Notes: generated by a model not told the origin, from the sequence alone. Positions 1 through 8,651 are shown, counted from the stretch's first letter. The stretch: 64,000 bases of DNA from CAZABP01 sp964483245 (GCA_964483245.1 CAZABP010000003.1:62001-126000), one strand, 5' to 3'. A program made the numbers and translations.

Positions 1-2
1 TC

Positions 3-848
3 GGGCTCGTCTATCGGCCGGTCGACCAGATCACGCTGCGTGCGTCGTACAACGAGACGGTCGCGCGGCAGACGTTCAAGGAGCTGACGCCGATCCTGCA
101 GCAGGAGTATCTCGGCGGGCCGATCTTCATCGGCAACCCGGGTCTGCGCATGAGCTCGCTGCGCAACTTCGACCTGCGCGCCGACTGGACCCCGGAGCCG
201 GGCACGCTGCTGTCGGCGACCTGGTTCCGCAAGGACGTCGACGACGCGATCGAGTACGTGCAGCGGATCGGGGCGACGTTCGACTTCACGACCGCGGTCA
301 ACTATCCGGACGGACGGTTGACCGGCTGGGAGTTCGAGCTGCGCCAGGCACTCGGCAACTTCTGGGAGCAGCTGGACGGTCTCTCGATCGGTGCCAACGC
401 CACGCTGATCGATTCGGAGGTCACATTGCCGGCCGACGAAGCCGCCGGCTTCGACGCGCCGAACATCCGCGCGCCGATGCAGTCACGCGACATGACCAAT
501 GCGCCGGAGCACCTCTACAACCTGTATCTGACCTACGACATCGCAGCGACCAGGACGCAGTTCGCGGTCTTCTACACGGTGCAGGGGGACACGCTGATCG
601 CGGGTGCGACGCAATCGAAGGGGAACTTCGTGCCGAACGTCTACGCGCGCGAATACGAGACGTTGAACTTCAGCCTGACGCAGGCACTCAGCGACAACGT
701 CGAGCTCGGCTTCCAAATCAAGAACCTCACCAACCCGGAGATCGAGACGGTCTATCGCTCGGTCTACATCGGCGACGACGTGCTGAAGACGTCCTACACC
801 AAGGGCATCGAATACACGTTCGGCATCAGCGGCGAGTTCCGGTTCTGA
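3..848 (+). CDS. TonB-dependent outer membrane receptor, C-terminal part
   Basis: This is the last 281 residues of a TonB-dependent receptor; the N-terminus, plug domain and TonB box lie before the window. The sequence shows alternating amphipathic beta strands, a conserved receptor segment early in the fragment (ASYNETVARQTF, then NPGLRMSS) and a C-terminal strand ending in Phe-Arg-Phe, the terminal aromatic residue expected for BAM-dependent insertion. It acts in the outer membrane to import a large ligand using energy passed through TonB. The ligand cannot be told from this fragment. It is followed after 34 nt by the DUF3450 gene and a full ExbB/ExbD/TonB set, so it is probably the first gene of a dedicated uptake operon. 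Confidence 0.9.
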   Translation, partial: GLVYRPVDQITLRASYNETVARQTFKELTPILQQEYLGGPIFIGNPGLRMSSLRNFDLRADWTPEPGTLLSATWFRKDVDDAIEYVQRIGATFDFTTAVNYPDGRLTGWEFELRQALGNFWEQLDGLSIGANATLIDSEVTLPADEAAGFDAPNIRAPMQSRDMTNAPEHLYNLYLTYDIAATRTQFAVFYTVQGDTLIAGATQSKGNFVPNVYAREYETLNFSLTQALSDNVELGFQIKNLTNPEIETVYRSVYIGDDVLKTSYTKGIEYTFGISGEFRF

Positions 849-882
849 CATGTACGAGCGACGGCGACCACGGAGTGAACGG

Positions 883-1803
883 ATGAAAATGCAACGAAGC
901 CACGGGTGCTTGCTGACGCTGATTGCGACCGGTGTGCTGGCCGGCGTCGGCGCGGCCCAGCGCGTCGACGAGCAGACCGAGGCGGTGCGCGCCACGGTCG
1001 AGAAGTGGGTCGAGACGCGCAAGCTGATCTCGGCCGAGCGCAAGCAATGGACGCTGGGCCGCGAGCTGCTGCAGGACCGCATCGCGCTGCTGCAGCGCGA
1101 GATCGAGACGCTGCGCGGCAAGATCGCCGAGTCGGAGCAGAACATCACTGAGTCGGCGCGCAAGAAGCAGGAGCTGACCGAGGAGAACGAGCAGCTGCTC
1201 GCCGCGACGGCGACATTGCGCGACGTGATCGGCCGGCTCGAGCAGGCGACGCGCAAGCTGTTGCAGCGCGTGCCGGACCCGCTGCGCGAACGAGTCAAGG
1301 TGCTGAGCCAGCAGATGCCAGAGGATCCGAACGACACCAAGGTGCAGCTCGGCCAGCGCTTCATGGTCGTCGTCGGGATCCTGAACGACGTCAACAAGTT
1401 CAACCGCGAGATCACCGTCACCAGCGAGGTGCGCACGCTCGCCGACGGCAGCACGGCCGAAGTGACCGCGCTGTACCTCGGGATCGGCCACGGTTACTAC
1501 GTGACCGCGAACGGCACCGCGGCCGGGATCGGCACGGCCGGTGCCGATGCATGGGTCTGGACGCCGGCCGACGACGCGGCGCCGGAGATCGCGAAGGCGG
1601 TCGCCGTGTTCAAGAGCGAGCAGATGGCGGCCTTTGCGAAGCTGCCGGTGAGGATCCAAGGAGCACGACGACGATCCGCCGAGGGGCGCTGCTGCTGGCG
1701 CTGGTCGCCGGTGTGCTGCCAGCGCAGCAGCCGGCTGACGGCAAGTTCGAACGCGCAGCCGCGAGCTTGCAGCAGCAGCTCGCCCGCAGCCTCGCCGAGC
1801 TGA
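883..1803 (+). CDS. DUF3450 family periplasmic coiled-coil protein (stop codon apparently lost)
   Basis: The start at 883 is chosen because GGAG at 872-875 is well spaced and residues 1-25 form a signal peptide ending in Ala-Ala before Gln. An upstream ATG at 850 would add 11 charged residues. Residues about 27-130 are heptad-rich coiled coil, followed by the compact C-terminal part of DUF3450, including YLGIGHGYY. DUF3450 proteins sit between TonB receptors and ExbB genes and are thought to help the Ton motor. The family-like sequence ends near LPVRI; the residues after about position 260 look like out-of-frame translation of the next gene. One C at 1672 instead of T would explain this: T would give TGA at 1672-1674 and ATG at 1671 for the next gene. 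As written the frame stays open to 1803. Confidence 0.8.
   Translation: MKMQRSHGCLLTLIATGVLAGVGAAQRVDEQTEAVRATVEKWVETRKLISAERKQWTLGRELLQDRIALLQREIETLRGKIAESEQNITESARKKQELTEENEQLLAATATLRDVIGRLEQATRKLLQRVPDPLRERVKVLSQQMPEDPNDTKVQLGQRFMVVVGILNDVNKFNREITVTSEVRTLADGSTAEVTALYLGIGHGYYVTANGTAAGIGTAGADAWVWTPADDAAPEIAKAVAVFKSEQMAAFAKLPVRIQGARRRSAEGRCCWRWSPVCCQRSSRLTASSNAQPRACSSSSPAASPS
1658..1663 (+). promoter_or_regulatory. Shine-Dalgarno AAGGAG that fixes the start of the long ExbB-like gene
   Basis: A strong AAGGAG lies 7 nt before ACG at 1671, the exact place where an ATG is expected. No ATG, GTG or TTG in the right frame fits a signal peptide here. The site supports initiation at 1671, or at an original ATG there. 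Confidence 0.6.
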
Positions 1804-3245
1804 CGGAGCTGCGCGAGCAGATCGCCAGCGACACGTTGCCGCTCAGCCAGCAGCTCAATGAGCTGGAGATGCAGTTGTCGCAGGTCCGCCTCGAGTACCA
1901 ACAGAAGGCCCGCCAGCAGGACTCCGGCGCGGCCGACCTGTTCACGCTGCGGGCGGACATCAAGTCGCGGCAGGACGTCGCCGCGTACCTGACCAACCTG
2001 TTCGGCGAGTACGTGCGCAACTTCGAAGCCCGGCTGCACATCGCCGAGCTCGACCGCTACGACGACGTGATCCAGGCGGCCAAGCTGGCGGCGGAGCACG
2101 CCAACCTGCCGCAGGAGCAGGTCTATGCCGCGCAGGCGGCGTTGCTCGAGACCTCGCTGGGACGGTTGGAGGAGGCGCTCGGTGGCACGCGGTTCCAGGG
2201 CACCGCGGTCGACGGCAGCGGTCTCGTCAAGGACGGGACCTTCGCGCTGGTCGGTCCGGTCGCGCTGTTCCGCGCCAAGGGGACCGCCGAGGTCGGCACG
2301 GCCGAGCAGCTCCGCTCGCTCGAGCCGGCCGTGATCCGCTTCAACGACCCGGAGGATGCGCGCACGGCGATCGCCGTCGTCGACACCGGCAGCGGCCTGA
2401 TGCCGGTCGACACGACGCTTGGCAACGCGCACAAGTTCGCCGCGACGCAGGAGACCCTGCTCGAGCACATCCGCAAGGGTGGCCCGGTCATGGTCCCGAT
2501 CCTCGCACTGGCCGCGGCCGCGTTGCTGCTCGGGCTGTTCAAGTGGCTCGCGCTCGCGCGGCTGCGCCGGCCCTCGCGGCGCCAGATCGACGCGCTGCTC
2601 GAGACGGCGGCGCGCGGCGACCAGCCGGCGGCCAAGGCGAAGGTCGCCGGGCTGCCGGGGCCGGTCGGCCGCATGTTGGAAGCCGGGGTCGAGCACATGC
2701 ACGAGCCGCGCGAGCTGATCGAGGAGGTCATGTACGAGAACGTGCTGAAGACCCGGCACCGCGTGCAGAGCTTCCTGCCGTTCATCTCGATCTGCGCGGC
2801 GTCGGCGCCGCTGCTCGGCCTGCTCGGCACCGTGACCGGCATCATCGACACGTTCAAGGTCATCACGGTGGTCGGCACCGGCGACCCCAAGACGCTGTCC
2901 GGCGGCATCTCCGAGGCGCTGATCACGACCGAGTTCGGCTTGATCGTCGCGATCCCTTCGCTGTTGCTGTACGCGTTCCTGTCGCGCAAGGCGCGTGGGA
3001 TCCTCGGCGACATGGAGACGACTGCGGTCGGGTTCGTCAACCAGATCAGCGCGTCGCGCGTGCACGAACGCCGCAACGGCGCCGCAGCGCCGGCAGGCGG
3101 CGCGACGTCGGCGACGACCAGGCCGGACCCATCGCTGGTGCGGCGCCAGGTGCACGAGATCCTGAGCCAGATGCTCGGCCCGGTCGCGAACGGCGGCAGC
3201 TTCGACGACGACGGCCAACAACCAGCGCCGTCGCAGGCCGGTTGA
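1671..3245 (+). CDS. MotA/TolQ/ExbB proton channel protein with long periplasmic N-terminal domain
   Basis: Read from ACG at 1671 this is 524 residues. Residues 1-20 form a signal peptide (IRRGALLLALVAGVLPA, then Gln-Gln). A coiled-coil periplasmic region of roughly 230 residues follows, then three membrane segments near 272-292, 368-395 and 417-438. The last two hold the family motifs APLLGLLGTVTG and GGISEALITTEFGL. The product is an inner-membrane proton-channel subunit that with ExbD energises TonB; the long N-terminal extension is typical of ExbB proteins paired with DUF3450 and probably contacts it in the periplasm. The gene lacks a canonical start: ACG occupies the place of ATG, and the same base abolishes the upstream stop codon. 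The next ExbB gene starts 1 nt after its stop. Confidence 0.85.
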   Translation, partial: TIRRGALLLALVAGVLPAQQPADGKFERAAASLQQQLARSLAELTELREQIASDTLPLSQQLNELEMQLSQVRLEYQQKARQQDSGAADLFTLRADIKSRQDVAAYLTNLFGEYVRNFEARLHIAELDRYDDVIQAAKLAAEHANLPQEQVYAAQAALLETSLGRLEEALGGTRFQGTAVDGSGLVKDGTFALVGPVALFRAKGTAEVGTAEQLRSLEPAVIRFNDPEDARTAIAVVDTGSGLMPVDTTLGNAHKFAATQETLLEHIRKGGPVMVPILALAAAALLLGLFKWLALARLRRPSRRQIDALLETAARGDQPAAKAKVAGLPGPVGRMLEAGVEHMHEPRELIEEVMYENVLKTRHRVQSFLPFISICAASAPLLGLLGTVTGIIDTFKVITVVGTGDPKTLSGGISEALITTEFGLIVAIPSLLLYAFLSRKARGILGDMETTAVGFVNQISASRVHERRNGAAAPAGGATSATTRPDPSLVRRQVHEILSQMLGPVANGGSFDDDGQQPAPSQAG

Positions 3246-3246
3246 G

Positions 3247-3969
3247 ATGGGTGCATGGATTGCAGACTCCTGGCGCGCACTGCAGGACCTCGCAGGCGAG
3301 GCGCTGCAGATCTGGAGCTCCGGTGGCTGGGCGATGGGCCCGCTCGCGCTGATCGCGTTCACGCTGTTCGCAATCGGCGTGCACGTGCACTTGCGGCTGC
3401 GCCGGCTGCGTGCCGCGGCGGTTGCGGAGCCGGTCTGGCGGCGTTGGATCGAGCAGCCGGACGAGCGCAGTGGGCCGATCGGCGCGCTGCTCGACTTCCT
3501 GCTCGGCAGTCAGACCGTTGCCGAAGCGGCCGCGCGCGGCCAGGAGCTGCAGGCCCGGCAGCGCGCCCCGGTCGAGCGCGACCTGCGCATCATGAAGGTC
3601 TGCGTCGGCGGCGCGCCGCTGCTCGGCCTGCTCGGCACCGTGACCGGGATGCTGTCGACGTTCGACGCGCTCGCGTCCGGCTCCGGTGGCGACCAGACCA
3701 TGAAGCTCGTCGCCGGCGGGATCTCCGAGGCGCTGATCACGACCGAGACCGGGCTCGTCATCGCGCTGCCCGGGCTGTTCTTCCAGTACCGCCTGACGCG
3801 CCGGTTCGAGCAGTACCAGGCGTTCCTGGCGCACGTCGAGTCGGTCTGCACGCAAAGCGTCTATCGGCGCACGCTCGAGGACCGGCGCACGTCGTCGCGC
3901 GCCGCGGCCGTGGCGCGCATCCGCGCGGCGCTGGCGCAGTCGCTGGCGCAGCAGCAGGTGGTGTCATGA
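3247..3969 (+). CDS. Second MotA/TolQ/ExbB proton channel protein
   Basis: A 240-residue ExbB-like protein of ordinary length. A membrane segment lies near residues 30-50, and the MotA_ExbB domain holds APLLGLLGTVTGML near 119-138 and GGISEALITTETGL near 155-175, with a third membrane segment after it. Together with the longer ExbB-like protein upstream and ExbD downstream it should form the proton-driven motor in the inner membrane. Two consecutive ExbB genes in one operon, one long and one short, is the arrangement known from DUF3450-type Ton systems. A 19-codon reading frame begins in the ATGA at its stop and runs into the next gene; I regard that as chance. Confidence 0.92.
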   Translation: MGAWIADSWRALQDLAGEALQIWSSGGWAMGPLALIAFTLFAIGVHVHLRLRRLRAAAVAEPVWRRWIEQPDERSGPIGALLDFLLGSQTVAEAAARGQELQARQRAPVERDLRIMKVCVGGAPLLGLLGTVTGMLSTFDALASGSGGDQTMKLVAGGISEALITTETGLVIALPGLFFQYRLTRRFEQYQAFLAHVESVCTQSVYRRTLEDRRTSSRAAAVARIRAALAQSLAQQQVVS

Positions 3970-4008
3970 GCCGTGCAATCCGTCTGACCACTGTTGTGGA
4001 GGAGTCCG

Positions 4009-4422
4009 ATGGGACGCTTTCGTGATCTCTCCGCCGACGACAGCAGCGAAGTCGGCATCGACATGTCGCCGCTGATCGACTGCGTGTTCATCCTGTTGAT
4101 CTTCTTCATCGTGACGACCGTGTTCGTCGAAGAGACCGGCGTCGAAGTGGACAAGCCGCAGGCGGCGTCGGCGTCGCAGCTCGAGAAGACCAGCATCCTG
4201 CTCGCGCTGACCAAGAACGGCGAGGTGATCCACGGCGGCCGCAACATCGGGATCGCCGGCGTGCAGGCGACCGTGCGCCGCCTGCTGCAGAAGGAGCGGA
4301 TCCCGGTCATCGTGCAGGCGGACACCGCGTCGCATGCGGGGCTCCTGGTGCGCGTCATCGACGAGGCGAAGCTCGGTGGCGCCGAGAAGGTCAGCGTCGC
4401 GACCAGCCGGTCGAAGGGATGA
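4009..4422 (+). CDS. exbD: ExbD/TolR family biopolymer transport protein
   Basis: A 137-residue protein. The ATG at 4009 is preferred over the GTG at 3994 because GGAGGAG at 3998-4004 lies just upstream. A short cytoplasmic start is followed by one membrane helix (about residues 21-40) beginning Pro-Leu-Ile-Asp; Asp24 is the conserved proton-carrying residue of the family. The rest is the periplasmic ExbD domain. It works with the two ExbB-like proteins to convert proton flow into movement of TonB. It sits between exbB and tonB in the same operon. Confidence 0.95.
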   Translation: MGRFRDLSADDSSEVGIDMSPLIDCVFILLIFFIVTTVFVEETGVEVDKPQAASASQLEKTSILLALTKNGEVIHGGRNIGIAGVQATVRRLLQKERIPVIVQADTASHAGLLVRVIDEAKLGGAEKVSVATSRSKG

Positions 4423-4435
4423 AGGAGCACGGTCA

Positions 4436-5113
4436 ATGAGCACGCAGGTGGAACCGGGCCGCGCGCAGAAGCTGCTGCATCGCGTGCTCGTCGGCGCCGG
4501 CGGGCTCGCGCTGACCGCCGGGATGTTCCTCGTCCTGCCGATCATCCAGGCGATCGGCAAACCTCCGGCAGCGGATCTGCTCGTGCGCCAGCTCGACACC
4601 GGCGACATCGATCCGCCGGAGGCGCCACCAGAGCCGGAGCCGGAGCAGGAGCCGGAGCCGGAGGAGAAGCCGCCGGAGCTGCAGGAGCCGGCGCAGCCGC
4701 TGGATCTGTCGCAGCTCGAGCTGTCGCTGAACCCGGGCGGCTTCGGCACGGGATGGGGGAGCGGCAACTTCGGCATGAAGCTGGACACGATGCTGGCAGT
4801 CAGCGAGAGCACCGACGAGCTGTTCTCGCTGGCCGATCTCGACCAGAAGCCGCGCGCGGTCTACCGCGAGAACCCGAAGCTGACGCCGGAGCTGCGCAAG
4901 AAGGCGCCGGCGACCGTCTACGTGCTCTGCGTCGTCGACCAGCGCGGGCGGGTCGAGAACCCGATCGTGCAGAAGTCGCGCGCGGCTGACGCCGGCTTCG
5001 AGCAGTCCGCGCTCGCCGCCGTCAAGAACTGGCGCTTCGAACCGGGCAAGCGCAAGGGGGAGCCGGTCCGGTTCCGCATCCGCATTCCGATCACGTTTCC
5101 GGCCTCACGGTGA
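4436..5113 (+). CDS. tonB: TonB energy transducer
   Basis: A 225-residue protein with AAGGAG just upstream. Residues about 18-40 form the membrane anchor. Residues about 60-95 are a Pro-Glu-rich spacer (repeats of PEPEPE type) that would span the periplasm. Residues about 145-222 form the TonB C-terminal domain, with AALAAVKNWRFEPG-type residues and a terminal RIPITF strand. It transfers motor energy to the TonB box of the receptor. Clustering with its own receptor and motor genes suggests a dedicated rather than housekeeping TonB. The following gene starts inside its stop region. Confidence 0.95.
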   Translation: MSTQVEPGRAQKLLHRVLVGAGGLALTAGMFLVLPIIQAIGKPPAADLLVRQLDTGDIDPPEAPPEPEPEQEPEPEEKPPELQEPAQPLDLSQLELSLNPGGFGTGWGSGNFGMKLDTMLAVSESTDELFSLADLDQKPRAVYRENPKLTPELRKKAPATVYVLCVVDQRGRVENPIVQKSRAADAGFEQSALAAVKNWRFEPGKRKGEPVRFRIRIPITFPASR

Positions 5114-6528
5114 GTCCCATGCTGCTGCGTCCGCTTCCGCATCGTTGCCTGTCCCTGTTCGTGTTGGTGCTCGCCGCCGTGCCGGCGGCGCAGCCGCCGC
5201 AGGATGCGTCCACCGCCGCAACGCGTTCGCGGCTGAGTCCATGGGTGCTCGAGATCTGGAACGATCCGGGGTTCCAGAAGCGGTTCACCGAGAGCTACCT
5301 CGCCGAGACCGACATCGAGCCGGGTCTCGTAACCGCCGAGCGCGAGACCATGCGGCAGGTCATGGAGCTGCACGCCGGCGACCAACTCGATGCCGCCGCC
5401 GAGCTGCTGCAGAACGCGCGCCGCGAGGACGCGAGCGCCGTGCTCGACTTCGCGCTCGGCAACATCCGGTTCCAGCAGGACCGGCTCGACGACGCCGAGC
5501 TGGCGTATCGGGCTGCCGTGCAGAAGTTCCCCAAGTTCCGCCGCGCCTGGGGGAACCTCGGGCAGGTGCACTTCCGCCGCGGCGACTTCACGAGTGCCGG
5601 CGACGCGTTCACCAAGGTCGTCGAGCTGGGCGGCGTAGACGGGCTGACGTTCGGTCTGCTCGGCGTCTGCCACGCCCGCAGCGGCAACGACATCGCGGCC
5701 GAGTCGGCGTTCCGGATGGCGACGATGCTCGCCCCGTCGACGCTTGATTGGAAGATGGGCCTCGCCGAGAGCTTCTACCGCCAGCAGCGGTTTGCCGACG
5801 CGGCGGCGCTGTTCGGCACGCTGATCGCGGCGCAGCCAGAGCGGGCCGACTTCTGGCTCGCGCAGGGGGAGGCGTATGCGCGCATGGGCCAGGCTCGCAA
5901 GGCAGCCGAGAACTTCGAGCTCGCCGACCAGCTCAGCGGCGCGACCGTCGCGAGCCTGTCGAACCTCGGCGACATCTACGCCAACGAAGAGCTGTACCCG
6001 CTCGCCGTCGATGCGTACATGCGCGCGCTGCAGCGGCCGGATGCGAACGTCGACCGCGTGTTGCGTGCGGCGAAGTTCATGGCGGCGAGCGGTGCGCTCG
6101 CCGAGACCGGCGAGCTGCTGGCGGGAATCGAGAAGCTGCGCGGCGAGCAGCTGACGCCGGAAGCGCGCAAGGACCTGCTGAAGCTGCGCGCGCGCGTCGC
6201 GGCCGCGAGCGGGGCCGGTGAGCAGGAGGCGCAGATCCTCGAGCAGATCGTCGCGCTCGACCCGCTGGACGGCGACGCGCTGATCCTGCTCGGGCAGTAC
6301 CACGAGCGGGCCGGGGATACCGAGAAGGCGGTGTTCCTGTTCGAGCGCGCAGCCGGGATCGAGAAGTTCGCGGCGGACGCCAGCGTGCGGCACGCGCAGT
6401 TGCTGGTGCGCCAGCGCCGGTTCGCCGAAGCGGTGCCGCTGCTACGTCGCGCGCAGTCGCTGCAGCCGCGCGACAACATCCAGGAGTACCTCGTGCAGGT
6501 GGAGCGGGCCGCGCAGCAGGCGCGGTAG
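5110..6528 (+). CDS. Secreted TPR-repeat protein of the TonB operon
   Basis: A 472-residue protein starting at GTG 5110, overlapping the tonB stop; ATG 5119 is an alternative start that still leaves the signal peptide intact (cleavage near Pro-Ala-Ala before Gln). After the signal peptide come helical TPR-like repeats across most of the length, for example the units around YRAAVQKFPKFRRAWGNLG and ALILLGQYHERAGDTEKA. TPR proteins of this kind are often the last gene of DUF3450-type Ton operons and may act as a periplasmic scaffold. The substrate and exact role are unknown. Confidence 0.85.
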   Translation: MSPMLLRPLPHRCLSLFVLVLAAVPAAQPPQDASTAATRSRLSPWVLEIWNDPGFQKRFTESYLAETDIEPGLVTAERETMRQVMELHAGDQLDAAAELLQNARREDASAVLDFALGNIRFQQDRLDDAELAYRAAVQKFPKFRRAWGNLGQVHFRRGDFTSAGDAFTKVVELGGVDGLTFGLLGVCHARSGNDIAAESAFRMATMLAPSTLDWKMGLAESFYRQQRFADAAALFGTLIAAQPERADFWLAQGEAYARMGQARKAAENFELADQLSGATVASLSNLGDIYANEELYPLAVDAYMRALQRPDANVDRVLRAAKFMAASGALAETGELLAGIEKLRGEQLTPEARKDLLKLRARVAAASGAGEQEAQILEQIVALDPLDGDALILLGQYHERAGDTEKAVFLFERAAGIEKFAADASVRHAQLLVRQRRFAEAVPLLRRAQSLQPRDNIQEYLVQVERAAQQAR

Positions 6529-6714
6529 CGCAGGCCGACATCCGAGCAGTGCGGCTGTTGACCAGGCGTAGGCCTCTCAGTCCGCGGCCGCCGGACCGCC
6601 GGGAGGTATGGTCCCGAGCTCCCCGATGCCGACGGAGTGACGTCCGTGCACGATCGTGGGGTCGCGCGCCCGCCCCGGCCGCGACCGAGCGTCAACCCGC
6701 CACAGGAGAATGTG

Positions 6715-7275
6715 ATGCGACCGCTTCGATACTCCATCAATGTCACGCTGGACGGGTGCTGCGATCATCGCGGGATACGCGCGGATGAAGCCCTGCATCA
6801 TCACGCCGCCGAGAACCTCAACCGGGCCGATGCCCTGCTCTTCGGCCGCGTGACCTACGAGATGATGGAGGACGCGTGGCGAGAACCGGCGCAGACGGGG
6901 ATCAGGCCTGACTGGATGGAAGCCTGGATGGAACCGTTCGGCCGGACGATCGACGCGGCGAAGAAGTACGTCGTGTCGAGCACGCTGGACCGCGTCGACT
7001 GGAACGCGGAGCTCGTGCGCGGGGAGTTGGGTGAGGCCGTGCAGCAGCTCAAGCGCATGCCCGGCAAGGGACTGTTCGTCGGCGGCGTGAAGCTCGCGCT
7101 GGCGCTCACGGAGCTGGGGTTGATCGATGAGTACGAGTTCGTAGTGCACCCCAGGCTGGCAGGTCACGGCCCGACGCTGTTCGCGGGGCTGTCGAAGCCG
7201 GTGGACTTGAAGCTCGTGAGCCGGGTGGAGCTCGGTTCGGGGGCGGTGGCGTTGAGGTACGAGCTGAGCAGGTAG
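6715..7275 (+). CDS. Dihydrofolate reductase family (RibD_C-like) protein
   Basis: A 186-residue protein. ATG 6715 is chosen because AGGAGA lies 5-10 nt upstream. The family features are INVTLDGC at the start, LLFGRVTYEMM near residue 45, YVVSSTLD near 85, LFVGGVKLALAL near 120 and an HPRLAGHGPTLF-type segment near 145. This is the YyaP/YwjB-type single-domain reductase fold, which binds NADPH; substrates of these stand-alone proteins are usually unknown. It lies alone between the TonB operon and the toxin-antitoxin patch, with 186 nt of apparently non-coding sequence upstream in which I see no clear terminator or promoter. Confidence 0.85.
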   Translation: MRPLRYSINVTLDGCCDHRGIRADEALHHHAAENLNRADALLFGRVTYEMMEDAWREPAQTGIRPDWMEAWMEPFGRTIDAAKKYVVSSTLDRVDWNAELVRGELGEAVQQLKRMPGKGLFVGGVKLALALTELGLIDEYEFVVHPRLAGHGPTLFAGLSKPVDLKLVSRVELGSGAVALRYELSR

Positions 7276-7427
7276 GCGGGGTGGACTGTCGTGGCCATCT
7301 GGCCATGCTGTCGAGCTAGGACTTCGAACACATCGTCACCTGGGTCACATCCACAGGTACAACTCCGTGAACCTGCGCCGGGCGCACCCGATGATCGAAA
7401 TCCACACGCCGCGAGAGGTGCTTGCAG

Positions 7428-7634
7428 ATGAGCAAGTCTGAAAAGGAATTCGATGCAGTCGCAATGATGCGCTTGGCTCGAGACAGGATCTCCATCGCGA
7501 TCGAAGGCATGAGCCTCGAGGAGCAGCTGCGGTGGCTCGCGTCCCAGGAGATCGAGGATCAAGTGCTGAAGCGCCTGCGCGAGCGGCGTGCGCGACAGAC
7601 CGATGCCGGCGACAGGCCTTCGATTGGCCGCTGA
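7428..7634 (+). CDS. Small hypothetical protein, possible antitoxin-like
   Basis: A 68-residue protein, charged and predicted helical, with a motif of the form FDAVAMMRLARD and then MSLEEQLRWLA. I recall similar short proteins as companions of toxin-like genes, but I cannot name a family. It starts at ATG 7428. A 24-codon frame (GTG 7367 to TGA 7441) ends inside its start and could be the tail of a decayed partner gene. It belongs to a run of small same-strand genes (7.4-8.7 kb) that are visibly less GC-rich than their surroundings. Confidence 0.55.
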   Translation: MSKSEKEFDAVAMMRLARDRISIAIEGMSLEEQLRWLASQEIEDQVLKRLRERRARQTDAGDRPSIGR

Positions 7635-7673
7635 TCGGCAGGGTCTTAGAGCGCGCGTGTTGATGGATCGTGC

Positions 7674-7862
7674 ATGAAGATCCGCGAGGTGCTCCGAATG
7701 CTGAAGAAAGACGGATGGCTGCCGGTGCGACAGAGTGGAAGCCATCGGCAGTTCAAGCACCCTACCAAGCGAGGACTGGTGACCGTCGCGGGCAAGTTGA
7801 GCGACGATCTTGCGCCCGGTACCCTCAACAGCCTCCTGAAGCAGGCAGGACTGAAACCATGA
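7674..7862 (+). CDS. hicA: HicA-type mRNA interferase toxin
   Basis: A 62-residue protein of the YcfA/HicA family, a double-stranded-RNA-binding-like fold that cleaves mRNA when unneutralised. The diagnostic features are GSHRQFKHP with the catalytic His near residue 24, the TVAGK segment and the C-terminal LNSLLKQAGL helix. The length is normal for the family. The stop overlaps the start of hicB in an ATGA, giving coupled translation of toxin and antitoxin. Confidence 0.93.
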   Translation: MKIREVLRMLKKDGWLPVRQSGSHRQFKHPTKRGLVTVAGKLSDDLAPGTLNSLLKQAGLKP

Positions 7863-8071
7863 AGCTGCTCATCGTGATCGAGAAGACCCGCACAGGTTTC
7901 TCTGCCTACTCGCCGGATCTGCAAGGCTGCGTCGCAACGGGCGCGACTCGCAAGCAGGTGGAGAGCAACATGCGGAAGGCCATCGAGTTCCACTTGGCAG
8001 GCATGCGGGCCGAGAAGATCAAGGTTCCTGTCCCCCAGAGCTATTCCACGTATGTCGAGGTGCCGGCCTGA
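7859..8071 (+). CDS. hicB: HicB-type antitoxin
   Basis: A 70-residue HicB with the partial RNase-H-like fold (FSAYSPDLQGCVATG near residues 14-28, then an amphipathic helix). It lacks a C-terminal ribbon-helix-helix or HTH domain, so it is the short HicB type and may regulate transcription weakly or not at all by itself. It starts within the hicA stop (ATGA). It should bind and neutralise HicA. Confidence 0.92.
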   Translation: MKLLIVIEKTRTGFSAYSPDLQGCVATGATRKQVESNMRKAIEFHLAGMRAEKIKVPVPQSYSTYVEVPA

Positions 8072-8150
8072 CGGGCCGCCGCAGCGGACGCATCTCTCGG
8101 TACTCCCGCGGTCCCACTTGGATCTGTCAGCCCCCACACGGGAGCGGCGA

Positions 8151-8363
8151 TTGACGACCCATATCGACATCAAGAGCCTCACCCCGCAGCAGCGACTCGC
8201 ACGCTCGGCCGAGATCTGGGACAGCCTCGAACCCGAGGCTGTAACCGTGACGGAAGCCCAACGTCGAGAACTCGATCGCAGGTTTGATGATCTCGAAGCG
8301 GATCGAGATCTCGGGATCTCCTGGGACGAGGTGCTGCGCCGGATCCGGGATCGACCGAGCTGA
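8151..8363 (+). CDS. Addiction-module component (antitoxin-like) protein
   Basis: A 70-residue protein starting with TTG at 8151, chosen because GGGAGCGG lies just upstream and the family sequence begins there. It matches the putative addiction module component family: LTPQQRLARSAEIWDSLEPE, then LDRRFDDLEADRD and a final SWDEVLRRI helix. Members are usually followed by a RelE/ParE toxin gene. Here the next gene is not RelE-like, so this is either an orphan antitoxin or part of an unrecognised pair. Confidence 0.8.
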   Translation: MTTHIDIKSLTPQQRLARSAEIWDSLEPEAVTVTEAQRRELDRRFDDLEADRDLGISWDEVLRRIRDRPS

Positions 8364-8375
8364 ACCTTCGAGACG

Positions 8376-8651
8376 ATGGAACGGCCCGACATCCCCACGA
8401 TCCTCGGAGGCTGCCGCGTCCTCTACTACACGCGGATCGATGAGCGGCACGTTTCGCGCAAGCGCACGACGAGCACGCCGTACGGGCTCGCAATCTGTGA
8501 TGCCGACGGAAGCGGGGTCTTCCTGTTCACGTGCGGAGAAGGCTGGACGACCGTGTTCGATTCGTGGCTTCGAACCGTCGCCGAGGCGAAGCGCCAGGCG
8601 GCACTCGAGTTCGAAGGAGTCGATTCGACCTGGGAGCAGCCTCCCGGTTGA
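8376..8651 (+). CDS. Small hypothetical protein downstream of the antitoxin-like gene
   Basis: A 91-residue protein that starts 12 nt after the antitoxin-like gene. It is mostly beta with a C-terminal helix and has features such as LYYTRIDERH, FLFTCGEGWTTVFDSW and a closing FEGVDSTW. No RelE, ParE, PIN or HEPN catalytic pattern is visible. The position is where a toxin would be expected, but the sequence is not a known toxin family to me. Function unknown. Confidence 0.6.
   Translation: MERPDIPTILGGCRVLYYTRIDERHVSRKRTTSTPYGLAICDADGSGVFLFTCGEGWTTVFDSWLRTVAEAKRQAALEFEGVDSTWEQPPG

Noticed and set aside
3966..4025. 19-codon frame starting in the ATGA at the end of the second exbB
   Set aside because: It overlaps the ribosome site and start of exbD, has no recognisable feature, and can arise by chance.
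7320..7441. Fragments resembling a decayed gene (DFEHIVTWVTSTG in one frame, then a 24-codon frame ending in LADEQV)
   Set aside because: The pieces are in different frames and too short to match a family; noted only as a possible remnant.
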